A DNA stretch of 64,000 nucleotides. Source: Mytilinidion resinicola (lineage: Eukaryota > Ascomycota > Dothideomycetes > Mytilinidiales > Mytilinidiaceae). Position 1 is the stretch's first letter; every line of letters starts with the position of its first letter. A program made the translations under genes and the position numbers. Shown in pieces: positions 47,366 to 59,924 of this stretch. Under the pieces are notes generated by a model that saw only the letters and a program-made list of their open reading frames with translations, was not told where the DNA came from and ran no database searches. The stretch is taken from positions 1,345,822 to 1,409,821 of the forward strand of contig NW_022985439.1 of the NCBI RefSeq assembly GCF_010093595.1, given 5' to 3'.

Positions 47366-48727
47366 TTGCAACTCCGGTTTCGGCGTTTGCATAGACTAGA
47401 TTCATCTACGGGGTCCTGGGACAATGGTGATTTTCGAAACCCGCGGCTTGGATTGGATTATCAAGCTAGGAAGCGCTTCTAGGCGTACAGCGGCATATAT
47501 GGTACATCAGGATCGATACCCTCGTTAGATTTACGATCGTTTCAAGATTTACGGCCGTTTCCTTTCAACCCTGCTAATGCTAGTCCGGCAACACTGTCAG
47601 GTCATACTTATGATACCCTGATGGAAAAAACCCGAGGGCAAACGTTTCGAAAGCACCAAAGCACCGAAGCTCCGAAAGCACCCTAAGCACCAAAGTACCC
47701 ACAACACCGAAAGCACCCTAAGCACCAACGTAACACCAAAACCGAAAACATCCTAGGCACCAATACTAGTCTCCTGTTCTAGGCGCGAACTCGCTGGAAC
47801 GCATTCGAAGTCTACGAAGCCTCAGGACGCGCACTACTCAAACACCTTACTAAAGGTAGGAGGGTCTGCTTGCCTGGGGCCGTCTTGGATAACTGTCTAC
47901 ACCTCTCGACTAGTTGACACCTCGTTGCTGTGCACGGACGGTCTTGGCACTACTCGAGGAAGGGAAGTGTTGAAAGACCGAGAGTAGTTGAAGGTGGAAG
48001 ACTTGCTTGGCATACGAGCATGAAAGTAGAACGAGTCAGCAAGTTATCTAACTTGCAAAAATGTATACTTCTTCACTTGAGAATCGTCTTACGCCCCACT
48101 GCACTAAAAGTATCGGGTCTAGAGGGTAGTGAAAGTAATCTACGTAGGAGGTTGATGATCTTCAAGTGAACACTACTCCGGCCTACCGCTGCATTGTGAA
48201 TTTCTTGGCATTATAGTGCGCGGGAAGCGTTGGGCTTTGGGAAGTTTTCCCCTTCTCGCTAGCCTACGTTCACCCTCATCTACTCAGTAAGACACTAAGT
48301 GAGAAGGTGGAAGTTGTTCTGTGCTCCACGCTTTTCAAGCATTGAACGCCAAGACTAGCCGTAACGGGACATAGCTCGTGATGGGTATGTTACAAGTGAA
48401 TCGACTTGTGCAACTGACGAAGGAACTTTGTTACTCGCGAGCTTTGCTATCCGACTTTCGCATTACCTCTGCCGCTCTTGCTTCGATTCGTGCGAAGGGC
48501 TTTGAGGGAGGGTGCTAACCTAGTTTAATACACGGAGAGGTTGTCTGATGGCATATATTGATTTGATTTTTTACATAGATTGATACTTGACTCGTATGCA
48601 CATTGTTTGACTGAGCTTCCTACCCATTGAACCCAAAAAGAACGCCAATACCCTACCATGCCCTCATCATGCAAAAAAGTGCCACGACCATGAAAATAAC
48701 CCCTAATGGGGAGCTCCTACAGCAAAT
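47366..48727. other. gene-free stretch with a degenerate tandem repeat
   Basis: 3' flanks of the permease and Atg15 genes, which converge. Apart from the repeat at 47640-47770, nothing recognised. Confidence 0.4.
47640..47770. repeat. degenerate A/C-rich tandem repeat
   Basis: About 130 bases are built from variants of GAAAGCACC and CTAAGCACCAA; at least eight GCACC cores are visible, in irregular spacing, with drift toward the downstream end. Non-coding. Confidence 0.7.
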
Positions 48728-50732
48728 TCAAACCTCTATCCTCTCCATCACAGCCGGTGCTGTCGTATGTGGCGACGCTTTGGAATCTGGTGACGGGTCG
48801 ACGCAGATGAGCCCGAACCATTCCTTTGACGTGCAAGTGGTTGAGCTTGCGGTTGACAAAGGTCCTGTGGATGACCTTCCAGGGGGGAAAGTGGATATAG
48901 GGTCTTTGCATCCACCAAACCAGCCAGGATGGCGGCATGAGGATGTGGGTGCGGGTGGTGTCATTGTGGGCGTGGGAGTAGCGGACGGGACCGTGAGTGT
49001 CTCGGTCGAAGTGACCTCATCTTTGCAACCGAACCAGCCAGGCTAGTAGAAATTAGTCTTTGGGTCTAACAGATCAATTACGAGTACGTACCGTCTTGCA
49101 AGTAGAAGTCGACGTGGTCGTTGTCGAAGAGGTTGAGGTGGTTGGCCCACTAGTCGTACTTTCATCCAGACAGCCCCACCATCCAGGCGTCTTACACGTT
49201 TCCGTGCGAGTCCTCGTAGACGTTGCCGTGGAAGTCATGCTTCGAGTTGTCGTTGAGGATTCCGTCCCATTGCTCTCAAAGAATTCCCAGGGATAGCAGT
49301 CGGTGCAATTGATATACTGCTCACACTTTGCCGGCTCGTCGTACTTCATTATAACGTCGTTGATGACGCTGTGGATCTTGTGAGTTCCGATTCCAACTCG
49401 CCACCCCAAATCATCAACGGTATTGTAGGTGCACTTGAATCCCGTATGACACACGCTCTGCATGGCATATCCGCCGAAAGTGCAAGATGAGCTTGCCTTG
49501 TTGCACTCACCCATGAAGACTGGATCGGCAGTGTGGCCGAAGTGGTAGCCACCGGTCATTTTCCGTTGTTGAAGTGCGCCCACTTGGTGGCCCGGAGGGG
49601 TTGGGAGTCCAAGGCGAGCAGCTGGCATGGCTTCTGGAACAGCTTCAAAAGTGACTACTGGAAGACCAAATGTCAGACCCAAGAAGCTGCTTACAGCACC
49701 ACCGAGCGAGTGACCCGCTACCCATATGTCGGCATCCGGGTATAAGGCGGTAACATTGTGGTACAGGTCTTGCGCGGCGTAATAATACCGGTTCTTGTCC
49801 CGCAAGGCCTTGACTAAACAGGTGGAGTTGCAGGTGTAGGCGCTTGTCTGGCACTCGCAGACCGTTCTCCAGAGATATTGCCCACCTTGACCACAGCAAC
49901 AGCTGAAGAAAAGGTTGTCGTTGATCTTGTCGTTCGTGGTGGTCTCAGATCCGTCAAACACGGCCGGCGAGGTGCCTTTTAGGCCGATGACTACAGTCGA
50001 GTTCTCTGTATCCGCGAAAATGTGTCCACGGAGGCCGTCGGATTCCCAGCCAAAGTCTTCGGTATAGTTGTAACCTCCTCCGACATCCTCCCACTCGCCC
50101 GTATTGGGCTCCATTACGTAGGCGTTTGCCGCCATCCTGGCGAAACTCAATACGGTCTCCTTGTCTGTGACATTCGGCCCGTAGATTTCGTCAACAGTCC
50201 AGTCCGAGGCGGGTAGCGATATCGCCTGGCCAGTCATACGCCCGTGGTCCAGGATGGAATTTATGTTCTCTGGGCTTCTGTCCACCAGCCGCTCGATGTT
50301 CATGGCTTCGGACCGGGCGCGAAGGCGGGGGACTGGCTCCCTGTCTAGAGAGTCATCCTCCGTCATCCACAACGGAGCGTCTTCCGGCACGTCGAGCTTC
50401 CTGTGCAGGCCTGGGTACTGGTAGGTCCCATGGTGGAAGATGTGTTTGAGTCTCTGCCAGGCAGCCAGGCGTTAGTAGGATCATCACAGCGAGTGCGCGG
50501 TTGGACCTACAAAATCAAGCTCTCTAGGAGCATTCCCGGGCTCTGGCGAGGCGCCTCCGCCTGTGACCGGCCCGGGAAGCATTACAGGTATCCCTGGTTC
50601 ATTCTCAGGGCGTGAGGCGGCGCTACGGTGAACGGTAAATGAGGATATAGCGAGAAAGGATAGCAGAAGGCGGGCTGTCACCCTGCCGGCGGAATGGCAG
50701 CGGAGATGAGGAGGCTGCATGTTCGCGACCAT
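48728..50732 (-). CDS. ATG15: autophagic-body lipase Atg15
   Basis: Vacuolar phospholipase that breaks down autophagic bodies, delivered through the multivesicular body route. Exons 50732-50511, 50453-49092 and 49042-48728 give 632 residues. A signal anchor lies near the N-terminus ([11 protein letters not shown]). Family marks are [14 protein letters not shown] at the second exon start, [24 protein letters not shown], the nucleophile elbow [26 protein letters not shown], and [13 protein letters not shown]. The tail is Ser/Thr-rich and carries a Trp-Cys motif repeated: [12 protein letters not shown], then [12 protein letters not shown] built across the last splice site, [13 protein letters not shown], and a diverged [13 protein letters not shown]. 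Yeast Atg15 has no such tail; fungal ones usually have one or two, as I recall. Divergent from the VPS9 gene. Confidence 0.92.
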
Positions 50733-50997
50733 AGAGTGGTATTCGCAGGCGTCATAGCAGGAGGGACGACATGCCGAGGGTGGTGTCGTGGTGGCAGGGT
50801 GAATGGTGATGGGGATGAGTTGTGATGCACGCGGTGGCGTCGGCTGGCTGTGAGTGGTCTAGAGGACGCCTGCGCGCATGACGTTGGGCCCATGCCGTGC
50901 AGCTGCGAATAGGCGACGCGGAGGGCTGGGCTGGTCTGATGTCCACGGCATCCACCATGTTCCCGTGAACCGCCGCGCCCTCAGATACACTCCAGTG
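50733..50997. promoter_or_regulatory. shared divergent promoter, Atg15 / VPS9-domain gene
   Basis: 265 bases lie between the two opposed start codons (or 145 if the upstream in-frame ATG at 50878 is used for the VPS9 gene). Both products act in traffic to the vacuole, so co-regulation is plausible. No site assigned. Confidence 0.5.
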
Positions 50998-53285
50998 ATG
51001 GCCAGTCGCCCGCCTGAAAAGGGCGTGGACCAGCAGCACCCCAAGGTCCTCCACCCCTCCAAGTCCTTCAGCCGTCTCGAGCCCTCCAAGAGCCCCCTCT
51101 CCCGCAGCCGCGCAAGCACTCTCCAAGGGCCCCCGGTGCCTGATATTCTCTTCCCCCAGGATGTCGTGATGTCCCCACAGGCTGAGGACGGAGAGGAGAA
51201 GAAGGACATATTTGCGTCCAAGGACGACAATGAGTCCGTTGATGGAGAGCTGGACGAGCAAGATGCCCCGCATATCAAGTTGCCGGACACCTTCGAGGAG
51301 CTCCCCATCGAGATACGGAGTCTGACGGAGAGGTGGGAACTTCACTCTGGATACCAGTTTGTTCTGCATATCTAATTGTCAACAGATTCCTAGAGTCTCT
51401 ATCCGCCAAAGTCCATCCCGCGCCCCTGTCTATCGATGCCCTCTCCGATCTATACCAAGACTTCTACTCCCGCGCCTCGTCCCACATAGGAACTCACATC
51501 GCAACCCTAATCTCCCGCTTGTCACGAGAGCAGTCTACGCCTCCCAGTGCGGGCAAAGGGAGCAAACCAGCATCTATAAGTTCCCGGAAAGGGACCGACC
51601 AACCATCGGCTGGTGAGCAGCAGATGCTCACTCCCTCGGAAATATCAGACAGAAAGAAGGCCCGGCGGATATTGGAGCTTAAACGCGGCGCCCTAGAAGA
51701 AGCTGTGGAGCGAGCAGTGTGCGAAAAGCTGTATGATCGGATATGGCGCCATCGGAGCACCGACGACGAGGAACGGGACCAGAAGCTGAGGTCCCGCACC
51801 GCTGCCTTATCGTTGGTCGGCATAGGCCTCAAGGAGCTCCTCGTAAACACAGACGAAGTCACCGAAGATATAAAAGAAAGAACCACGGAAAAGGAGCTAG
51901 AGATCAAAGAATGGCTGTCTGCGGCTAGGATCGATATCCAGAAGATGGATAACGAGAAGTATCCACTGGGAAAGCTGCAGCATCTCACTGCAGCTCATAA
52001 GAGCATAGTCGAAGCGCTTTCAAAGATATTCCCGGCCACGTCCTCGGCTGATGAAATACTACCTACGCTAATATACTCGCTCATTACCTCCCCTCCAGCC
52101 ACCATCAATGTTATCAGCAACCTCAATTTCATCCAGCGGTTTCGTGGTTCGAGCAAGATGGATGGTGAAGCTGCATACTGTCTCGTCAATCTGGAGGCGG
52201 CTATATCATTCCTTGAAACTGTTGACTTGTCTTCTTTGCGGGCGAACGAGGGCCCTGAGGGCCCAGGGAAATCAAATAGCCGGCCTACAACTCCTAGAAC
52301 CGAGATGACGCCTATGAAATTGGGTCTTTCGCCCGTGGAATCCCCTCCTATTAGACCTAGTATATCTGGTGTTACAGCATCGTCCAGCGACCTAAGTGGT
52401 TCCCCAACAACGACGAAGTCCCAACGCCGGCTGAGCAATCTCATCCAATCACAAACAACCCGAATCGAACAAGCAAGTGATGCTGTTCGTGAGAGTATAA
52501 TAGATAGTGCCGATCAAGCCCTCGACAGCATCAACAGTACTCTTGAGAACAGCTTCCGCTTTATTTTTGGCCGCTTGAAAGAGAAGGGGGCCGCACCGGG
52601 TCAGCCCGAGCCTTCGCTCCCAAAAACACTCGAGGAAGCCCGAAAGCTCGTTAGCTCACCTACGTTACCAGACGACGACAACGCCAGCGTGAGTGCCACT
52701 AGCTCCATCGCTGAACAGGCCGACGAAACTCCCGAAGAGAAACCAGACCTCAACTCCAAGATGGCCGATATCTTCGGTGGCCGCCGTCCCATCCGAGACC
52801 GCAGTGTAGATAGCACGAAAAGCGGAGGAAGCAACAACGGAAAGCGTGTCGCTTTCACCGAAGGCAAGGCTGCTAGTCCCACCCCTCCGAAACCAGATCA
52901 AGGCAGCACAACTACCCCACCCGCGGGCAATGCAGCCGTGGAGTCTATGCGTAATCTGGGTAACACACTGAACCCGCTCAGCCGCTTTCCAAACATGAAC
53001 ATGATCCCTCGCTTTGGTCGCGTCAATACTCCTCCTGTCGTGCCGCCGGCCGCCGGGGATAAGGGGAAGCAGCTATCAACTCCACCGCTCTCATCCTCCT
53101 CGGAAGATCTTTCCAAGGAGGCTCGAGCCATTACCGCGCTAGATGTATTGAGGAAAACAACACCACCTGTAAAACGTTTCCTGGAGTTGAAGGATGTTAA
53201 GGAACTGAAGATTGGGGAAATTGAAGAGCTACTGAAGGAATATCAACGGCTAGCAGGTGCTTTGAGGGCCGCGATAAACTCATGA
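50998..53285 (+). CDS. VPS9-domain Rab5-type guanine nucleotide exchange factor
   Basis: Activates endosomal Rab5 (Ypt51/Vps21) GTPases. Exons 50998-51332 and 51386-53285 give 744 residues. Residues about 115-300 are a helical bundle (SIDALSDLYQDFYSRASSHI, LELKRGALEEAVERAVCEKL, YDRIWRHRSTDDEERD) and about 300-395 the VPS9 core: KLQHLTAAHKSIVEALSKIF, DEILPTLIYSLITSPP, NLNFIQRF, and GEAAYCLVNLEAAISFLETV. The rest is Ser/Thr/Pro-rich and disordered, ending with a charged helix (KELKIGEIEELLKEYQRLAG). No CUE domain is seen at the end, so it is closer in layout to Muk1 than to yeast Vps9. An upstream in-frame ATG at 50878 would add 40 residues; the later one is preferred for its cleaner context. 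Confidence 0.88.
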
Positions 53286-54615
53286 TGCATTCCTTCCATC
53301 GGAAACCGGAGTCTGGCGTAGTGTTGGATAGTTACATCACAAGATAGACTACAGCTCTGTTTGTATAGAGAAGCGCCATTGGGCTCTGCTTACATCATTC
53401 CGCCAAACATCTGCTAGTGACTTGATACGATATGGCATTGTAAATCTTTCTAATGCATATTGAACCCTTCTTGTGAAGTCTCGCTAAAAAATATCAGCGA
53501 GCTGAGCTTACGTATTGGTGCTCCGACCTGCAGCAAGCTAGATAATTCCGGTAGTACAAATCATGCTGTGGTCTTCTCGGTTCATAGGCTCGATGCACCA
53601 TAGTGTATGATGAACAAATTCAATTCGATGAAAAGTGAACATTTAAAGAGTTTTGCAAATTAACTCATAGCTTGTGACTTCTTTACCTACTGTGTACGGT
53701 CAGGCCCTGAATGCTTCGGGCCAACATTGCGCCTCTATATATGGGTATCCTCATTGGGACTAGGGTGGGAGTTGTGGCCTTCCTCGTCCATTGTTTTTCA
53801 ACATCAATCCGTGCCAGGCACCGCTTTAGCCTCACAATCTCCGGCCCGCGGCGGCATTCGTGCTAAATTCTTCATTCTCTGATCCTTACTGAGAACATAA
53901 ATGCCTAAACCGGCATAGTTATGATGTATATTGTATGGAGGTATAGAAGAACGCTCTTTTTCACTTGGGAGAATTGGCTGTCATTCTCTTGCCGCACAGT
54001 CTGCATTTTCATGAGGACTGCCACGAAGGTTCGTTTACTTCAAGTGTCATTTAGTTGACGTTTCACGGCGGCTGAGATGTCACCGGAAGGACCACCCGAC
54101 ATGCGATGTCCTACGGAGCTTCTCTCGTGCCTCTCAGGGACGTGTTCTGTGTCCTCGAGCCATGCTCAAGCACGCTCTTTTCTTGTGATAATACTAAGTA
54201 CGTTGAGTTGTTGAAAACGATAGTATGCGGGCAATCGGTAACCCGATCATCTCGTATCAATTCATTGGCACCTTTCCCCTTCGACTTCCAAGTCCGCCTA
54301 GACTCTTGCAAGCGTTCCTGCACCACAATAGCCCTGCCCTGCAATATTGGATGCAGGAGTCCCGTCGCCACCAAGGGCAATCCCGACGGCTTGAGCCACG
54401 TGAACCGGGATCTCTCGAAGGTTGTGGAGTCCAACCTAATGCTTCTACCACCTATCTCGGAGTTCAAAAGACCTTCTCTCTTCGATGTGTATTATTCACT
54501 CGCTTCTAGGGTCTTACACTCGTTCATTTCCGTTGGAATTCACTTTGAGGCATTGCCTCTGAACTCTTTCGCTTTCAAATTCATCAATTTATATACCCTC
54601 TTTTGCTCATTTACC
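53286..54615. other. gene-free stretch of 1.3 kb
   Basis: 3' flank of the VPS9 gene and promoter of the chitin deacetylase. An open frame runs through 54106-54615 into the deacetylase but has no domain; it is taken as 5' leader. Confidence 0.4.
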
Positions 54616-56553
54616 ATGCGGATCCCTTCTTTGCTTGCGATGGTCTTGGCCTTAGCCGTAATGCCCGTGCTTCTCAGTGCACATGGAACAGGGCAACCGA
54701 GACTATATGGAAAGGCAAATGTGGCTGACCTGAAAGCACGAGCGATATTTGGAAGTGCGCATGCGGCTGCTCATGACAACGATGTTGAGGGAGTGAAGGA
54801 CAAGAGAAATATTAAGCGCGATAACACTGATGATCAATGCGGCAAAGGCTTTCCCCACTGTGCGGCTGGCTATTGCTGTTCGGAAGCTGTACATGTTCTC
54901 CAAACTGGATTACACGATAAACAAATCCGCTAATATATCCACAGGGCTGGTGTGGGCAAGGAATCGACTACTGCTATTCTCCCGGTTGCCAGTATCAGTA
55001 CGGACCAGCCTGCCCAGAGAACATCACCCCAGCGGGTATCAGCACATCGACCATTCCTCGCCCGGCTCTTGGAAAAGTACCATATGGAGGAGTTGGCATA
55101 TATGAGTGCACTGTAGGTGGTGACGTTGTTGGGAGGATAGTTGCGTGCTGACTATGAATCCAGACACCCGGCACCGTAGCCCTGACATTCGACGATGGCC
55201 CATACATCTATACTAGCAAAGTCCTTGACGTCTTAGCCAGCTACGGCGCTAAAGCCACCTTCTTCATAACCGGAAACAACAATGGAAAAGGCGAAATCGA
55301 CATCCCAGCCAACGGCTACGTTCCCGTCATTCAACGCATGCACGCCGAAAACCACCAGATCGCCAGCCATACCTGGACTCATCTAGACCTATCCGCCATC
55401 TCTGCCGTGGACCGCAAGAACCAGATGTACAAGAACGAGATGGCGTTGCGCAACATTCTGGGCTTCATTCCAACTTACATGCGCCCGCCATACTCAAGCT
55501 GCACCCCAGAGTCGAGATGCGAAGCAGACATGAAGGCACTTGGTTATCACATCATCTATTTTGACGTCGACACGGATGACTACGAGCAGGACTCCCCGGA
55601 CAAGATCCAGAACTCGAAGGATTGGTTTAAGGGGAATATCACTGCCAGTGATGCGACGGCGGCCGATTCCGAGTGGCTTGTTATAAGCCACGATATCCAC
55701 TACCAGACTGCGTATAACTTGACGGACTACATGATCTCTACACTTACTTCTCTGGGATACAAAGCCGTGACAGTAGGTGAGTGTCTGGGTGATCCAGTGG
55801 CGAACTGGTACCGCAGTGCGGATGTTGCTTCATCCGCTGTAAGCAAGACATCCACAGGCTCTGCTGTTGAAAGTAGCACCGTATCGTCGACGAGCTTCAC
55901 TACCAAGACCACAACATCATCATCGCTAGTAACAGCTAGTTCTTCTAGCTCTAAGGTATGTTCACCCTTGCCCCTACTCTCTTTCGATACAACCCGCTGA
56001 CATCCCAAGCCCACGACCTCCCTAACCACGACCTCCTCCCCTCCAACGCCCAGCACCATCGACCCGGTAAAAGTATCGATAGATGGTACCTGCGGTGGCA
56101 CAAACGGCTTCACCTGCGAAGAGTCAACCTACGGAAACTGCTGCTCCCCGAGCGGCTGGTGGTACGTCACTCCCTAAGTCCCTAACACTTCAATACATCA
56201 TCTGTTCAACACGCTCTCTCCTACAGCGGCTCCTCCCCCGACTACTGCAGCACCGGCTGCCAGCCCGCCTTCGGGCTTTGCGGCACCGTGTCTGCGGCGC
56301 CCGCAGCCTCATCAACCGCTGTTTCGACCGAAGGGAGCTGTGGAGGGGTGACAGGGCGGACGTGCGAGGGGTCGGCGTTTGGGAACTGTTGTTCAGCGCA
56401 CGGGTGGTGGTAAGTCCCTTATTTCGCGTCACTGAGAGGGCATGGTGGGGATTGGTATGGGCTCGATGGCTGACAACTGCGTACAGTGGATCGACAGCGG
56501 ATTACTGCCTGGCGAGCAGCGGGTGCCAGGATGATTTTGGGACGTGTGGGTAG
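54616..56553 (+). CDS. chitin deacetylase with three chitin-binding (CBM18) modules
   Basis: Secreted NodB-type polysaccharide deacetylase that turns chitin to chitosan in the cell wall. Exons 54616-54888, 54945-55112, 55164-55955, 56010-56161, 56227-56409 and 56487-56553 give 544 residues. Order: signal peptide (LLAMVLALAVMPVLLSA), a propeptide-like stretch ending KDKRNIKRD, a CBM18 (CGKGFPHCAAGYCCSEA-GWCGQG), the catalytic domain with VALTFDDGPYIYTSKVLD, IASHTWTHLDLS (metal-binding HxxxH), MRPPYSSCTP and YHIIYFDVDTDDY, then a Ser/Thr linker and two more CBM18 modules (GNCCSPSGW-CGSSPDYC and GNCCSAHGWW-CGSTADYC) each split by an intron at the same place. That shared intron position suggests tandem duplication. 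The KR pairs could be kexin sites. Start is the ATG before the signal peptide. Confidence 0.92.
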
Positions 56554-56810
56554 ACGACATCACGGGTGTTGGTGAGATTAATGGGTTGTTGGTTCTTCAT
56601 GCATTGAGGCTTTTGAATAGCGCTGAAAAGATGCAGGATTGAAGTAAAGCAAAAGTTATTGACCAAGAAAGACGTCTGAATTTGGTTGCTCCGAACGCTT
56701 GACTATGCCATGATTATACAATGGCCGACTCAAGTCGACTCGTGAAAGCCTACTACTATAACAGTTCCAAAAGCTTCCCTGCGCTGTACACAACTCTCAA
56801 CAGCCCAAGT

Positions 56811-59800
56811 TCAGATCCCAACCGTGACCTCCTGCTCCCACCGCACCCTCGGTTTCCTGGCATACAACCCCACGACCGCGTTGAACAGCTCCTTCATCGA
56901 CTGCCCGGCAAAAGATGGCCCAACATCGAATATCTGCGCCAAATGCTCCGGCCGCACAACCGGCTTATCGTTCTCGGTATCTTCGATCTCATCATCCGTC
57001 ATCTCGCTGTCCTTGACCGCAGCAGGCACGATAACCTCTTCTTCATCATCGACGTCCATGTCCTCCACTTCTTCCTCCACCTCTCCTGCTGTAGCAAGAG
57101 ACTGATCAGGTTTGGCGATGGGACCGATAAGGGGAATCGACGCGCTCGACTTCGGGTTGATGATGCGAACCTCTGCCGCCGAGTCGAGCGTGATGTAGCC
57201 GCTGCCGTTGAGCGTTGGGCGCAGCGCCATCACAACATCGGGGAGGCCAGAGCTGTGAAGAGGCTTTGGTCTCGAAGGGTCGAAGATGATGATGGTGGAC
57301 GACGCCTTGCGGATCTTCGGGGCAGGGGCTTTGGACTTTTTCGATGCAAGTTGGTCGAACTGAAGGCTCGGGAAAGCGACGGCGAAAGTGCCATCTTGTG
57401 CGTTTACCGCGAGGTGAATTAGTGAATTTTGATGGGTATAATCGGATTGGTTCAGGTTGATGGAATGGCTGTAGCTGAGCTCATCGTCGACTAGGTTCCA
57501 GACGGTGACAGACTCCGATACCACAACGAGGTACTGTCCAACAAACGCCAAGGCAGCGAGCTTCTGGATGTAGAGATTTGGGAGAGACCGGTGTACAACG
57601 CCTGCTTTGGTGTTAATCAGATGGACCAGGCCTGGTGCAGTGTTGAAGCCCCAATCTTGAGTGGCCGCCAGTGCAGAACCATCGGCGGAATATGCCAAAC
57701 ATGCTGCGAGCGGTAAAGACGAGGACAGTGGTCTTTTCTTCGTCTCAGGGGGCTGAATTGAAGTCTCCAACTCGATAGAGCAAGAATTTGACCAAGTATA
57801 CAGGGCATCGGAAGTAGCTGATCGAACTACAGCTCCATCTCGCCGTCTGACTTTTGGTTTCCAGACTCTGACGAAGCTATCCTCACCAATGGTTGCGAAC
57901 CCAACCTCTGTAGGATGGGAAACAAGGTCAATGACTTGGCAGGTTGACATGTCGTCTGGAAAGAGATGCGGTGTGTTTATTCTCGCCTCCAAACTCCAGA
58001 CTCCCTTCTGGTGATTCCATAGCCAGAATTTCAGGTAAATTTCACGGCGTAAAGACTGTTCTTTAGCAGCATCTTTGTCATTTTCTGAGATATGTTCGAC
58101 ATCCGTAGGTGGTGGAGCCCAGTCTTCTACGGTTGCAAGCCATTTACCGTCATGACTCAGCTGCATAAGCTTGACATCCGGCTCTCGCAACTTTAATCGC
58201 TCTGGTCCTAGATTAAAGTTGGTCGCATTGTTACGTGTGAGTGCCTGACGAGAGACGTGGCGAGCGGTAGAGATGTCGAAAGTCTGGAGATATGGCGCAG
58301 GAAGCCTTTGATCGCTCATCTCGCTTCGTGGCTGAGAAGAGGGAATCGGCAACAGTATCTGGTTGGAGTTCAATGGGTTTACAGCCATTGGGACTTTCCC
58401 ATAGGCTGCAACTGGGTTACTTGACTTTTGCAGGACAGAAGGAAGTGTGCCCGATTGCGACGATTCCGAGCCTTGGTGGAGGACTCTTCTAGATTGAATA
58501 CCGGCAATACTGGTCTTTGGCTTCAACTCTGTTGTTGATAAGACGATCAAAGAATTGTCCGCCAGGCGAACCGCGTAGGAGGTGCCGGAAGGCGACACGA
58601 CCACACTCTCGATCTCTGAGGTCAAATGGGGTAGGTGTTCCTTCTTCCCCGTGGTCAACTGCCATATCACAAGGACTGTCTCTTTGCCACCGGAGATGAG
58701 GTAGTTACCTGTATATATTAGCGATCGAAGCTACTGCGAAATCATGTTTCATACCATCTACAGACCACTTCAAAGAAGCAACACCCTCTCTGTGCCAATG
58801 TAGCCGACGCGGTATAATATTCTCGGGTTTCTCGTTCTTCTTCTCGTTCTTCTTTTCGTTCTTTCTCTCAATCTTTGTAAGCTTCCTCAGAATGTCATTA
58901 TACAATAATATGGCGCCGTCGACACAACCTATTGCAAGATCGAGTGAGTCAGGGTTGATCCCGGATGATCCCTTTTGTGGGATTGCGATTGGTCCAGTTT
59001 GGGTTTCCAATCGAGCGTGGAAGGTTGTAATGTCCTGCTGAATTTTGAATGTCCGCCAAACGTACTCGAGCTCTTTCAAGTCGGTAGATGACCGCGGTAG
59101 AGCTTTGCCAATCATCATAGAATTTTGAAGCGCAACGACGATTATAGCTCCTGTCGAGAGAACTTGGAAGGATTGAATCGGCTCCTCAGTTTTCAGTATC
59201 TGCTTCAACTCGTTTTCTGACGCCCCGGTGTCGGTCTTAAGAGTTTGCGCGTTGATGACATGGCGACCACCAGCCTCTTGTGTGAAGATAATGTCTTGAG
59301 ATCCTTTAGCAGGCAAGGCTGCGGCAATTCCTCGAATTTCCGATTTGATATCCCAGCGGCCGAGCCATTTTCCAGTGTCCAGATCCCACGTTGTAATAAG
59401 ACCTGCCGCAGTGGCAGCATATATCTGAGTGGGCTTCGATTCGGATAGAGCATAAGACGTGATGTCAGATCGTATGACTCTCAGGCTACGGACTAGTAAC
59501 GAGGTTGCGGTGGAGTAAATTTGCAGATAGCTTCTGGTCGCCAAAATAAGGAATCTGACATGTGCGTTAGTTCTGCATTGGTATGATAATTGAAAGAGAG
59601 AACCCACTTCTCGTCTGGTGAGAACACCGGGTCATGAGGAAGAAACCATCCTCCAACAGCCTCTGAGATTGACCACGGTACTTCGATTTTCGTCGTTTTT
59701 AGCGTCTTGTCCTTCTTTTTTCCCTTCTTCTCTTTCTTTTTGATAACAGGCACTATGGCTGTGTTCCCGACTGCGTCATTAACAGGTACCACTGCCAATT

Positions 59801-59924
59801 CTGCCTTCTGGTCCACCTCCTTGTCCCCATCTTGAACCTTGCTGCGTTTTTTTGGGTGATCGCGGGGTCGCTCCTTCGCAGCCCTCTTGCGTTTCCGCTC
59901 ATTCTGCTCCTGTTCGGCCGACAT
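56811..59924 (-). CDS. U3 snoRNP protein Utp17/Nan1 (WDR75)
   Basis: WD40 subunit of the t-UTP part of the small-subunit processome, needed for rDNA transcription and 18S rRNA processing; nucleolar. Exons 59924-59608, 59554-58755 and 58708-56811 give 1004 residues. The N-terminal 90 residues are Lys-rich (NERKRKRAAKERP, KKKEKKGKKKDK). Beta-propeller repeats follow, for example DPVFSPDEKFLILATRSYLQ, GLITTWDLDTGKWLGRWDI, LHWHREGVASLKWSVDGNYL, and GGKETVLVIWQLTTGKKEHL across the second junction, then a second propeller and an acidic C-terminal segment (EVEEEVEDMDVDDEEE). A small KNEK triplicate lies near residue 350. The alternative upstream start is not an ATG. It is head-to-head with RPB10. 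Confidence 0.9.

Noticed and set aside
48627..49046. 139-codon plus-strand frame
   Set aside because: It is the antisense of the repeated Atg15 tail.
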